Assembly (NCBI GenBank): GCA_036874045.1
Contig: CM072345.1
Location: 823,501 to 887,500, forward strand
Reading direction: 5' to 3'
Source of the DNA: Cymodocea nodosa
Taxonomy: Eukaryota; Streptophyta; Magnoliopsida; Alismatales; Cymodoceaceae
Length of the DNA stretch: 64,000 nt
This document shows positions 33,837 through 46,073 of this stretch, piece after piece; position 1 is the stretch's first letter; every line of letters starts with the position of its first letter. The position numbers and the translations under genes are program-made. Under the pieces are notes generated by a model. That model ran no database searches, was not told where the DNA came from, and saw nothing but the letters and a program-made list of their open reading frames with translations.

Positions 33837-35069
33837 TGTTAGGTATTTAATTTTGATGATATATGCTTTATTAACATTTTTAAATAAGTCTACATAATAT
33901 TCTCTAAGTATATTTCTCTAAGTATAATAGTTAATAGATTATCGAAAAGTTTCATTTTTATGTTGGATAAATTAAAGATTTCCGAAGAGTTAGATTTGCA
34001 ATAGTTAAACTTTCGGATAGTTAACGCTTCGTTTCTGTTGAATACTTTATATTAAAAACTCGTATAGTTAAGTTATCTGCATGTGTGTTTTTAATGTTTT
34101 AAATGTTTTAAGTTGTCACGTGTTTTCCATGTGCGTTCGGTAATGGAAAATTGAATAGTTAGATAACTGTTCGAGTTTTTATACGCATGGATAGATAACT
34201 ATTTGAGTTTTATAAAAGGACTAACGAACAGATAAGTTTCTTTGTTTAGTCATGTATTTTATAGGTGCAAAAACTTGAAGAGTTAAAGGATAAATGTTCG
34301 AGTTTCTACAGGACTTAAAAGATAAATATTCTACTAAATCGAAAACTTAGAAGATATTCTACAAGACTCTAGGAAGATAAAATTCTTGATATATCTACGA
34401 GTGGAGATCGTGGAAATTCAAAATGATCGTGGAGAAAGTGGAAACTCAAAAAGATAGTAATTTGGATTAAAGAGAAAATTAGTACGTGGATTATGGATTA
34501 TGGATTGTGGATCAAGTGGATGAACATGTTGAACGTGAAAGACAACAGAGTTCGACTACAAATAGAGAGTACAAGCTACATTACAAAAGGGGGATCCCAA
34601 TCTCAAAAACCAAGTCTGAATATTAAATCTGGATCCCTAATTGAAAAGTTAAGTTTGAATATTCATATTTTGAAAAGTTCTCCAACATCAAAAGAAGTTT
34701 GAAATTCTAAGCAATTTTAGAAAAGGAGCTGAAAACGTAAGAAGTCTGGAAATTCGACAACTGGAGAAGAAGAGATACAGAAGCTGAGCAAAGAGAAAGA
34801 AAGAAGCTGTGTGCATAAAGATCAGGTTTTATACAATTCAAAATTAGTTTTGAATAAGAGCTTTGTTTTCCTATTTGAATTGTATATCGAACATTACTAT
34901 ATCAAAACCGTCAGGAAGGGAATTGAGTTGAAAAGATATTGTAAATTCTATCTTGAAATAAAAGAATAGAATTTCATTTATGAGTGTTTTGTGCTCTTGT
35001 TTTATCCGCTAGTATTTAATTACTAAAGACACAATTCACCCCTCCTCTTGTGATACAGACGATCCTACA
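33837..35069 (+). repeat. SIRE-1 3' LTR (LTR C)
   Basis: It starts TGTTAGGTATTTAATTTTG and ends CGATCCTACA, matching 8176-9423. It is shorter, mainly because the TCGGATAGTTAA array near 34000-34030 has fewer units. Confidence 0.9.
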
Positions 35070-35548
35070 GATCCCAATCTCAAAAACCAAGTCTGAATAT
35101 TCAATTTGAATCCTAAACTGAAAATCAAGTCTAAATATTTATATCTAGAAAAATTCTCCAACATTAGAAGAAGTTTGAAATTTTAAGCAATTTCAAAAAA
35201 GGAGCTGCAAATGCAAGAAGTCTGGAAATTCGACAATTGGAGAAAAAGAGATACAGAAGCTGAGCAAATAGAAGGAAAGGAGCTACGTGCATAAAGATCA
35301 GGTTTTATACAATTCGAAATTAGTTTTGAATAAGGACTTCATTTTCTATTTGAATTGTATATCAGACATTACTGTATTAAAATTGTCAAGAAGGGAATTG
35401 AGCTGAAAGGATATTGTAAATTTTTTCTTTAAAGTTTATAAAGAATAAAATTTTATTTATGAGTGTTTTGTGCTCTTATTTTATCCGTTGGTAAATTTTA
35501 ATTACTAAAGACAATTCACCCCCCCTCTTGTGATACAACGATCCTTCA
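35070..35548 (+). repeat. SIRE-2 5' LTR, second part (LTR B)
   Basis: It begins GATCCCAATCTCAAAAACC, the sequence that should follow 8175 in an intact SIRE LTR, and ends GATCCTTCA. It is followed by a primer site, confirming that SIRE-1 split this LTR. Confidence 0.9.
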
Positions 35549-35635
35549 ACTAGTATCAAAGCATAATTAAGAGCTTTCATTTCTCTATTTAGGAATCAGT
35601 TTTTCTTGTCATTTACTTTGGATCATCTGTTTAAA

Positions 35636-37635
35636 ATGGATAATACTGAAATCTTAGTTATGACTGATGGACAGACCACTAATCGTCTTCTTATGTTTGA
35701 AGGTAGCAATTACAGCTACTAGAAATATAGGATGAAAGTATTCTTTCAGTCAATTGATTTCAAACTATGGCATATAATTAGCAATCCTATAGTGTTAGTT
35801 ATAACTCCATATGATACTTGGACTTTTGATGAAAAGGAACGAATGACACTAAATGCTAAAAGTTTAAACATCTTGTTTTGTGCTTTATCTCATGATCAAT
35901 TTAACAAAGTTTCTACATATTAAACTACATATGACATGCATTAGAAGTTGCCAACGAAGGTACTAACTAGGTCAAGGAATCTAAGATTAATATGTTAATA
36001 CATAAATATGAGCTTTTTAAAATGCACGAAAATGAATGTATCTCTGATATGTTTTCCCATTTTCTTGAGATTGTAAATTCATTAAAATATTTAGGCAAGA
36101 AATTCGAGGAAAAAAACTTGGTAAGAAAGATCCTTAGATCTTTAACTAAAATTTGGGCTTAAAAGACCATCTATTGAAGAGTCCAAAGATTTAAATACAT
36201 ATACTCTCGATGATCTCATAGGCAATCTAACAGCCTATGAAGTACAACATTTAGATCCAAAAGGGAAGAATCCTAGAAGGGATCTGGCTTTTATGGTTGA
36301 TAAAGTCTTAGAAGTCAGTAGAGATTCTGATGATGATTTACTGTTGTTGACCAGAAAATTTAGAAATCTATTGAAGAAATGCAGGAACTTCAAGTCAGTA
36401 AAGACATCTGGAGATATAGAGAAGAAGTCATTCATGAAAGACAAAATCATATGCTACAAGTGTAACAAGTTAGGTCACTTTCAAACTGATTGTCCTCTTA
36501 ACAAAGATAAGAAGAATTCGAGGAGGAATTTCAGGAATAAGAAATTCAGAAAGAGAAGGACACTTAAAGTGACATGGGATGACTCTTCAGCTTCACACAG
36601 TGAAGAAGCAAAGGATTCAACATCAAACAATGTATCCTCATCAACATCAGATTCAGAAGAAAATCTGGCAAATGTATAGTTCATAGCAAAATCTAGTAAG
36701 GTATCCTCTAATCAAAATGCTAGTTTTGATAGATTACTTATTGAATACAATAAACTGGCTAGAAAATATAAGAAAGTAAAAATAGAAGGAAAGAACATTA
36801 GGAAAATGTTAAATGAATCTGAAAATAAGATTGATTTTTTGAACTCTATGTTGAATAAATTTAAAGAAGAAAATCAAAAGCATGCATAGGAAATTTTAAA
36901 GTTTACTACAATAGAAAGAAAATTGCATGCTAATTGTGAAAATTTAATTACTGATAAAAAGAAAATGATTTGTGAAGTTGAAAAACTGAAACTGACTATT
37001 ATTGATTTAAATTCAAGAATTGATATGTTAAAGATTAAGGTTTGTGATCAAAAGGCTACATTAAGTAAATGGAATAATAGTCAAACTATAACAAATGAAC
37101 TTAGTAGTAAAATATCAAATGTAGAAAAACATGGTATTGGTTTACACGATGCATCTTCTGAAAATTATATATTACATGATGGTACTGCTAAAAATAATGT
37201 CTTTATTTCTAGTACTAAGAATAGTAGAAGAAAAACTATTCCATGTGTGATTAAAAGGGAGATAAATATGTGCAAATTGGTAAAATGCAATATATAAATG
37301 ATAGCACACAATGCAAGAATTTCCGAAGAAATTTTCAGAAAAATTAGGCTAAGTCATTTGAAAGTTTTAATATTTTTGATTAGTTTTCTTCATATTTAAA
37401 AAATTTCGGATATTGGGATCAGCAATCAAATAATGTCAGAAATGAAAATTTCAACTATGGTTTATATAGAGATAAATGTTCTGATAATTATAATACTAAG
37501 AGAAATAAATGCAAGAATAATTATCAGAAGATAGATAAGTTGAAGTCTAAAAATATTGATTATTTTGATATAACTATCTCTAAAATTCTTGGACCCACTT
37601 AGAAATGGGTTCCAAGAGATAAAATCTCTTCTTAA
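35636..37635 (+). pseudogene. gag: SIRE-2 gag (broken)
   Basis: ATG 35636 (MDNTEILVMTDG), then the same domains as SIRE-1 gag: IDFKLWHIISNP, KYELFKMHENECISDM, zinc knuckle CYKCNKLGHFQTDC (about 36452-36493, CCHC intact), acidic Ser-rich tail, coiled-coil-like part 36923-37297. Stops occur at the Y-W codon pair near 35720, near 35923, at about 36160 and at 36677. The TAG at 36887-36889 is shared with SIRE-1. Confidence 0.9.
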
Positions 37636-40600
37636 CTATTTTGTAGGTATACAAATCAAAATGAATAATGGATGGTGGAGCATCTAGCCACATGATTGGA
37701 GATATATGATTACTTACACAAGTAATAAAGACCAAGAATGGACAAGTTACCTTTGGAAATAAAAGCAAAGTAAATATCCTTGGGTCTGGCAAGGTTTAGG
37801 TAACTGAAAAATGTTTTATAAATGATGTCTTATTAGTAGAAAACTTAGGTTTTAATTTATTGAGTGTTCCTATTTTAATGAAGTTTTATAGAGTAATTTT
37901 TGAAAAAGATTCCTGTAAAATTATGGACATGTCTACAAACGAAATTTTATTCACTACATATAAGAAAGGATTCGCTTGTATTCTGAATTTGCCTTCTAAT
38001 ATTATTAAAGACAATGCTTGCTTAATTGCAAAATTGGATGAAGTTATTTTATAGCATAGAAGGTTAGGATACTAAAACTTAAAATTATTACAAAAGCTGT
38101 CTAAAAAGAATCTAGTTAGAGGTTACCTAGTATTAAGTACTCGAAAGAGTTTATGTGTGATGCATGTCAACTAGGTAAATTACATAAAACATCATTTAAA
38201 AGTTTAAATGAAATAACAAGTAAAAGAGTATTAGAACTAGTGCATATGAATATTTGGACCTACTAGGACTACTAGTCTAGGAGGTAAACATTATGCTTTT
38301 GTACTAGTTGATGACTATTCTAGGTTTACTTGGGTTTATTTTCTAGCTAATAAAACTGAAGTTTTTGAAATATTTAAGATATTCTATAATAAAGTTCAAA
38401 ATGAGTAAAATTTTAAAATTCAAAAACTTAAGAGTGATCATGATATAGAATTTGATAATGATCAAATGGACACCTTTTGTGGAGAATTACGCATAGATCA
38501 TAAGTACTCATTTTCAAGAGCTCTTTCACAAAATGGGATATTAGAATGTAAAAATAGATCACTTTAGGAAATGTCCAAAACTATGTTAAATGAAATAAGT
38601 TACCCCTATGTCTTTGGGCAGAAGCAGTTCATATAGCATGTTATGTTATAAATAGAGTACATCTAAGACCAATTTTAGATAAAACTCCTTATGAGATATG
38701 ATATAACAGAGTTCCCAAAATAAGTTATTTAAAACTCTTTGGTTGCAAGTGTTTTACTCTAAATACTAAGGAACGTAGAGACAAATTTAGAGCCAAATTA
38801 GATGTGGGTATTTTTGTTGGTTATTCCATTAGAAGTAAGGCATATAGAGTATATAACAAATCAACAAAAACTATTGAGGAAACCCTACATGTGAAATTTC
38901 ATGAAAATTCTTATTTGGATTTTAGACATGCTGAAAACTTTGATTCAGAAATTCTCTCAGAAATGGTACCAAGTGATGTTGACAGAGAAGTTGAGAGATT
39001 ATCTGACGGAATAAGAAATATAAACTTAAATGATGAAGATTTAGAAGAAAATAATGTCATACCTATAGAAAATGTGGAACAACATAGAAATTGGCGTTAT
39101 GCTTCATCTCATCCTATTGATCAGATAATAGGCAATCCTAATCAAGGAGTTAGGACTAGGTCATCAGTAGTCAACATTTGTGGTGCTTATTCATTTGTTT
39201 CCTTACTAGAACTTAAGAAAATTGAAGATGCCTTAGAAGATGAATTTTGGTATTTAGCTATGCAAGATGAGCTAAATCAATTTATAAGAAATGAGGTATG
39301 TGATCTAGTTCCACCACTTGAAAATCAGTCCATAATAGGAACAAGGTGGGTATTTAGAAACAAAGTAGATCAGGATGGACATATAGTTAAAAATAAAGTT
39401 AGGTTAGTTGCTCAAGGTTACAAGCAAGAGGAAAGAATTGACTATGATGAAACATTTGCTCCTGTTGCTAGACTAGAATCAATATGAATTTTGTTAGCAT
39501 ATGCTTGTTACATGGATTTCAAATTATATCAAATAGATGTTAAGACTGCTTTTTTAAATGGATATATAAAAGAAGAAGTTTATGTAAAACAACCTCCAAG
39601 TTTTGAAGATTCAAAACATCCCAAGTATGTTACAAGCTTAAAAAGGCACTATATGGCCTTAAACAAGCCCCTAGGTCTTGGTATGAGAGATTATCTAAAT
39701 TTCTTATGGAAAATGGTACTCTATGGGAAAGGCAGATCACACTCTTTTTATCAAGAAAGTCGAAAAAGATATATTGGTAGTTCAAATCTATGTAGATGAC
39801 ATCATATTTGGAGCAACAAATGATAAATTAGTTGAGTCTTTTTCGAAAGACATGACTAATCAATTTGAAATGAGTATGATGGGTGAACTATCATTTTTCC
39901 TAGGCTTACAAATTAAGTAGTTAAATCAAGGTACTTTTATTTCATAAGAAAAATATATTCAAGATTTATTAAAGAGGTTTAGGTTAGACAATACCAAAAC
40001 AAAGAATACACCAATGAGTACTATCACTAAGTTGGATAAAGATGACTTTGGAAAAATTGTAGATATAAAACAGTATAGAAGTATGATTGGTTCATTACTT
40101 TATTTAACAATTAGCTGACCAGATATTATGTTTAGTGTGTGTACTTGTGTTAGATATCAATCTAATTCTAAAGAATCACACCTACTTGCTGTTAAATGAA
40201 TTTTTAAATATCTATTAGGAACCATCAATTTCAGATTATTTTACTTTAAACACAGTTCTTTAAATTTAATAGGTTAGTGATGCTAATTTCGCAGGATGTA
40301 AGTCTAAAAGAAAAAGCATTAGTGACACTTGTCAATTATTAGGAAATTCTTTAGTGTCTTGGTTTAGCAAAAAGCAAAATTGCGTAGCATTATCTACAAT
40401 TGAAGCTGAATATATAGCTACTGCACTTTGTTGTGCTCAAATCCTGTGGATCAAACAAACTTTAAAAGATTTTAATTTAGCCTATGAACCAACTAAGATT
40501 TTCTGTGATAGTAGTTCTACAATAAATTTGTCTAAAAATCCTGTCATACATTCACGAGCTAAACATATAGAAGTTCGACATCATTTTCTAAGGGATAATG

Positions 40601-40737
40601 TTATAAAAGGAAAAATAGTATTAAATTTTGTTCCTACCATAGAACAATTAGCAGATCTATTTACAAAACCCTTAGATGAGATTACCTTTTTAAAATTATG
40701 ATTAGAACTTGGTATCTATAGGATATCTGATGTTTAA
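37636..40737 (+). pseudogene. pol: SIRE-2 pol (broken)
   Basis: The protease motif reads IMDGGASSHM (about 37665), so the catalytic DSG is DGG. The integrase zinc finger region that SIRE-1 lost is present (LCVMHVN, about 38150). The DDE core has VDDYSRFTWVYFL but SDHDIEF and NGILE in degraded context. [40 protein letters not shown], catalytic [10 protein letters not shown] (about 39788-39817), FFLGLQIK. RNase H: CKSKRKSISDT, STIEAEYIATALCC, FCDSSST. The tail FVPTIEQLADLFTKPLDE ends at 40735-40737. Many TAG/TAA/TGA stops and frameshifts (near 38050, 39487, 39640, 39920, 40275). Confidence 0.9.
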
Positions 40738-42459
40738 TTTGTCCTATTCATTACATAATATTTTGGTTTGTTACAAAGTAGCTTTAGAATTTAAATTTCT
40801 TTATTTTTTTTAAAAAAACTCAAAATATCTATTTTAGAATTATTGTTTATTGGTAGTTAAGAATTTATGAAATTCTGACTTTTATTGAAATCAATTTATT
40901 TAAGAAAAATTTAGAAAAAGTTACTTAAGGAAAGTTAATTTGATTCAATATGAGTACCAACTGTATTTTTGTTACTTATGTTTATGCCATTATAGATATT
41001 TTAACTGAAAAATACATAGAAAATATGTATCATTTATTAAAGGAAAGTTATTAACATATTGTTAGAAAAATTAAGTCTTGCAGTTGCCTCTTATTCAATT
41101 TACTGTCTTGTTTTCTTATTTGTCTGCAATTGCTTGAGTAATTAAGTCTGTTGGGGGATCTTAAACCCTAGTCACTTGAATCAACTGGTTTGGGATGTGC
41201 TGATTGAAAACTCATTTTACAAGTAATTCAGATTCTATTTAATAAAAAAAAAGGTTACCTGTTCTCACTTATCATTGAGTAACTCGTTATCTTTCCCTTA
41301 AGTAAGGGATTGTGATCACGTAAAAAGATGATATTGTGGGAGGTAATACATAAAATAAAAAAAAGGGGGGCAATGTGCTTAAGCTTAGTTTCTTTTATAG
41401 GTGTTATAACAATTTTGCCATAATCTGTGCATATAATCTTTGTTATTTTTCTTTGTTATCATCTATTCTTTACACATAATGTAATGCATTTATTTTCTTA
41501 AGTTCGTGTACTCATTATTGAATTCTTTTAAGTTAACTGAAGGTATATCTCTATGAATTTTCTTTTGTAAATTAAATAAAATAAAAGTCAGAAGGTCTAA
41601 ATTGTTAAATCTACTACTTATTTCTGTATTTAATTAAAAAAAATAAATTATAGAGAGACTCAAATCTATTGGGGCTTGGCAACCCAATTTAAGTACACCA
41701 GATTTTGAACTTTAAGGCTTAGCAACCAACTTAAGTTAGCTAATTTTGGACTTTAATGACATATCTATTAGGGCTTGACAACCTAATATTAAGTACGCCA
41801 GATTTTGAACTTAAATGAAAAATCTATTTAAGGCTTAGCAACCAACTTAAGTCAGCTAATCTTGGACTTTAATGACAAATCTATTAGGGCTTGACAACCT
41901 AATATTAAGTACGCCATAGATTCTCTAGACTACATTTATCTAGGGGGAGCAAACAATGACAACCAATGGTACATTTAATCAAATGCAAATATTCTGGAAC
42001 TTATACTGATAAAAAGTTAGACTCATTCAGTTAGTTTAACATACAATTATGTATTTCACTTGATTTCAGCTATTCTATCTAACCCTCTAAGTTTTTCATA
42101 TTGTTACGTTTTTACTCTTCTACAAACTCGAATAGATAGATTTCTCTTTGAGTTTTTGTTTTAAATTCTTATATTTTATCCTTTTAAGAAACTTGAATAG
42201 TTATGCTTAAATCTTCAACTTTTTCGCACATCCATCCAAGAAACTCGAACAGTTAACTTAGTATTATTATATTTTTATGAAAGACTTAAAATATGACAAT
42301 AACTATTCTAGTTTGTCGTATAGTTATGTGCTTTACTGCTCATAAAACTCGAATAGTTATCATAAGTCTTCGAGTTTTCTCAATTTTTACTTAGCTAGTA
42401 GTTATTTTCTTTACACGAATAGTTATGCTAAGTCTTCTACTTTTGTTGGTTGTAAAACT
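40738..42459 (+). other. SIRE-2 post-pol noncoding region
   Basis: The first 630 bases match SIRE-1 post-pol. Beyond AAAAAAAAGGGGGG (41359-41372), where Athila-1 entered SIRE-1, this is the only copy. It holds a tandem repeat (41662-41916), a polypurine-like CTAGGGGGAGC (41940-41950), and from about 42060 an AT-rich stretch with many AACTCGAATAGTTAT-like phrases related to SIRE LTR wording. No coding frame is supportable. Confidence 0.6.
41662..41916 (+). repeat. tandem repeat of about 98-116 bp, 2.3 copies
   Basis: Copies start at 41662, 41761 and 41877 with AAATCTATTAGGGCTTGACA-like phrases; each full unit also has a second half-unit with GGCTTAGCAACCAACTTAAG. Unit length differs by a short indel. 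Sits in the SIRE-2 post-pol region. Confidence 0.8.
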
Positions 42460-42953
42460 CATAGTTATTTGTAACTCTTCGAGTTTTTGCACCTGAAAAA
42501 CACGTGACTGAACATAGAAAACTTATCTGTTTGTTAGTCATTTTATAAAACTTGAACATTTATCTGTCTATGCGTGTAAAAACTCGAACAATTATCTAAC
42601 TCTTTGATTTTCATTACCGAATACACATGGAAAACATGTGACAACTTAAAACATTAAAAACACATGTGTAGATAACTTAACTATATGAGTTTTTAACATA
42701 ACTCTTCGACGAAATCGAAACGTTAACTATCCGAAAGTTTAACTATCTGAAAATCTAACTATCTGAAAACTTTAACTATCCGAAAACTGTAATTATCTGA
42801 AAGTTAACTATCCGAAAACTTTAACTATATGAAAGTTAACTATCTAAAAACTTTTCAACAATTAATTACGTGACAATTATACTTAGAAAATATTATTTAG
42901 ACTTATTTATAAACTTTAATAAAGCATTTATCATCAAAACAAAATTCCTAACA
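42460..42953 (-). repeat. inverted, truncated SIRE LTR
   Basis: On the minus strand it starts TGTTAGGAATTTTG at 42953 and follows LTR B through the TCGGATAGTTA array (about 42719-42850) and CGTTAGT wording to about 42460. There the match is lost. It is oriented opposite to SIRE-2. Confidence 0.8.
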
Positions 42954-43216
42954 ATTTCCCTCTTTTTGATGATGTCAAAACCTAATATGTCAAATAATCT
43001 ATCTTCTCCCCCTTTTTGGCATTATAAAAAAGTAAATAAAATGTAAGGAAGAAAAACTTGCTAAGTATATATCATTCAAAAAGACATTTTTAAACATGCA
43101 TAACTTTCATGGATAAGAATAAACTGTTTAAATAAAACTTTTTGAAACAAAAATTGTCAAAAACAAGTATATGATCATTAAATGTAGTAAACAGTTTACA
43201 TAATGCGATTGCTTTA
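42954..43216 (-). other. inverted SIRE 3' end with polypurine tracts
   Basis: The minus strand repeats the order of 33577-33836: AACTGTTTACTACATTTAATG, then AAAAAGGGGGAGAAGAT (about 43013-43029), then AAAAAGAGGGAAAT touching the LTR. It ends at CTTTA (43212-43216), the duplication flanking Athila-2; the SIRE sequence resumes at 57964. Confidence 0.85.
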
Positions 43217-44314
43217 TGTTTGAGTTTTGTTAACTTCTGTTTAGTTGTGACAAGTTAAATCTTAAACTTGCTTATATTAGTAATTCCTTTTTGAAGTAAA
43301 CAAACAACCTTTTACACAAATTAGATATTAATTCCAATTTGTATTTTTAACTGCAAGTGCATAGTGTATATTGTATTTTTGTGTAAGCATAGGTCGATCT
43401 CATAGGAATTGAGTAAGAATTGTGTACTGTTCCGATTTTAATAATGAAATTTATATGTTTAGTAAGCACTCCGTTGAGTTATGGCTAACTCAACGGACTA
43501 ACCTCGTGGACTTGAATTAACTCCACGATGCTATCTTTCCAGTCTAATACTACTATTTATAAAGGAATTTGGCCAATCATTGGGCGGTTCCATAGATTGT
43601 AAATAACATCAATTAAGCTCTTTAATGTTAGTTAATATTAGATTTATCATTAAGCAACACTAACATTTAGATATTTCAAACAGTAACCATTAAAATCTTT
43701 AAGTATCTGGAATGAATCAATTTTAGTAAACTGTAAAACTATTTTCTATTTTCTAAATCAAACAAACACAAAACATTCACAATACTGACAATGATAACAT
43801 TAATCATGATACAAAACAAACAATACAACACTTAAATACGATATGTAAACACAGATAAGTTGTTATTTTTGGTATTTTTGTTTTGATATGTTCATGAAAA
43901 TGGGCAAAAGGTGAAATGTAAAAAATCTCTATCGACAGTAAATACTTTTGTCACTACATGCGACGCGATTACACCACTGAAAACTTAAGATAGTTAGCAG
44001 ATAACTTACCAAAAATCCACTTAAGTCATGCATTATGGTTTCAATACGTGTACTCAAGGAAATAATAAAATATTCTTCTATCGTTAAAAACATAACTGTC
44101 CGGTACATGCAATATAATTCTCTGAAATAATAGAAAATTTGGATACTTAAGAATTTCATAGCCTACAATTTATTGACAGTTTTAAAATATCCTTCATTAA
44201 AGCATATAACAGTGTAATTATAATATAATGGCTTAATTCTCATATGATAAGCTAAATATTATGTAATTAACCATCATTTAACCGTTAATATTATGCATTT
44301 TTTCATTCTAAACA
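43217..44314 (-). repeat. Athila-2 3' LTR (internally deleted)
   Basis: From TGTTTGAGTTTTG to CATTCTAAACA. It carries the perfect 12-bp stem-loop TCCGTTGAGTTA / TAACTCAACGGA at 43470-43497 and a TATAAATA box (minus, 43554-43561). Relative to 55857-57963 it lacks the stretch between CACTGAAAACTTA and GATAGTTAGCAG (junction about 43986), removing most U3 repeats. Confidence 0.9.
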
Positions 44315-44326
44315 CTTCCCCCATAC
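44315..44326 (-). other. Athila-2 polypurine tract
   Basis: In element sense GTATGGGGGAAG abuts the 3' LTR, identical to Athila-1. Confidence 0.85.
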
Positions 44327-46073
44327 TTAAATTTTGCTAGTCCCTTAGCAAACTAAGATCTAACTAGTTGGTCTTTCTAAAGTGCTAGAATTAATTCTTC
44401 ACATCGTTTTTCTTCAGAATACATAATTTAGATTACTATATAGATATTCTGTATGTTTTAGTAATCTGTTTTAACATTGTTTTCTCCTCTTCAACCTGTA
44501 AATATATTTAGAACATATGTAAATTACATACAAAATATATCAGCATCACATAGGTGTTAATTATATTATTATTTTTTTTCTTTTCAACATCTGTCATCTT
44601 GAATTTTCCAATATGATTTCTAGAATAAATTTCAACTACATACGAATCAAAACACAATCCAATTCAATATGATTAAAACAAGTAGAATAAAAAATTGTAT
44701 CTCAAATAAACAACTTCAAAAGTCTATTCTAGATTCATACTTCAGCAATTTGAGATAACAGAAAATATACTCGATTCAAAAGATATCTGTATTTCACAAA
44801 ACACTTTTATCTTTTCAGAATAGTATATGCATATTTGTACTTTAAAAGTTAATTTGACAAGCTTGAATCATACAAGAGCTTTCTAGTGTACCTATGTATC
44901 GAGCTTTAAGTCAACAATCCCAGATCTGATCAAGATCTTAGGTTGCCAGATTTAAAGAGTCTTTTTTCAGGTCAATAATGCTTACATACCTATCTGCTCA
45001 AGTACAAAAGGCTCGTGATCAAACAAGTCAATAAACTCTCAAAGTTTTTCTCTTTTTTTCTTCTTTTTTTTCTTTTCAACACAATATAAATACGTATTTC
45101 ATTAATACAGATGCAATAAAACACAAATCTCATATAATCCTACTTCCATTTTTTAATGAAAATATGAATCCATATCAATAAGCTCATACTTTTTTTGTAG
45201 TTTAATAAGATCTACACATAAATCATTGTACAAGTTTAATCACTCAAATTAAATGTATCCTTAATCATATGCATCTCATTTAATCAAAAAATCAACATTT
45301 AAGCTCTTTCAAGATTTCAGATAATTTACTGAGTTTCAGTTAAGCTATATCTAGATTTGTATGAATAGTAAAAATTTTTTGTAGCATCTTATAAGATTAT
45401 AAATATAACATTTAAGTAGTTATAGTTACATAAAAATTTATAATCTCAATCATCGGATAGTTATAGCAAATTCATAAAAATTTTCAATTTCCATAGAACT
45501 TTTGCAGTACCATTCTAATTCCTCTAATTAACAAAATTATTGGTTGTTACTTTAATCACCTCCCCCCCATACCTACATTTTGGATTGTCCTCAATGTAAA
45601 AGATTTCACAATAAATACAGTAATTGTAGTAGGCATGAATATTGTTTCGTTGACTTAGCACCTAATTCAACGAACTTAATTTGTTGAGTTAATGAATAAC
45701 TCCATGAATTGAGTTTAAATGTAAATTCAAGATAAGTAATCAATTACATACCTTGTCCTTTTGTATTTCCTTCAATATCTTTTGATTTTTGGTTCTAAAG
45801 AACTTTTCATTCACAAATAAAAGTAGAATATATAACAACATAACAAAACATAACTTGTTAATTAGTGTCTTGTGTGGAACTTAGGCTCTTATGCCTTTGG
45901 TGGCTCACAAGCAAGCTAGTTGGTTTCCTAGAATAGATACCAACAAACTGGATTGATATTTTGTTTTTCTTTTCTTATAGAATAAAATTAAAACTAAAAA
46001 ATTTTCTCTTCTTTTTCTTTTTCTAAAAAATAAATGCAGAATACACACAACATTAAACGCACAAAATCACAGT
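44327..46073 (-). other. Athila-2 3' noncoding region with second polypurine-like tract
   Basis: Collinear with 17167-18949. The second G-run (plus strand CCTCCCCCCCATACC, about 45558-45572) keeps the flank ATTTTGGATTGTCC. It also carries one ACTCAACGAA / TTGTTGAGTTAA motif pair near 45666-45692. No conserved frame. Confidence 0.7.

Larger units (their letters stand above)
8176..35069 (+). mobile_element. SIRE-1: Sirevirus-like Ty1-copia retrotransposon with nested Athila insertions
   Basis: The 5' LTR is 8176-9423 and the 3' LTR 33837-35069. Between them in order are a Met-tRNA primer site, gag, protease, integrase, RT, RNase H, post-pol spacer, [Athila-1 inserted, then a deletion], extra ORFs S1 and S2, [solo Athila LTR], three polypurine tracts and the 3' LTR. 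The order copia-type integrase before RT, the long gag with a CCHC knuckle and the repeated polypurine tracts fit the Sirevirus (SIRE/Maximus) lineage. It is inserted in LTR B. The first about 190 bases of the two LTRs differ at about four positions, so it is not recent. Every gene is broken. Confidence 0.85.
35549..42459 (+). mobile_element. SIRE-2: outer Sirevirus-like Ty1-copia element (internal region)
   Basis: The primer site TAGTATCAAAGC (35551-35562) has one change in the first codon-like block. Gag, pol and a post-pol region follow. The plus-strand copy stops without a plus-strand 3' LTR: at about 42460 the sequence switches to an inverted SIRE LTR and 3' end. The 5' LTR is 7396-8175 plus 35070-35548. 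All genes are defective, more so than in SIRE-1, as expected of the older host element. Confidence 0.8.
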
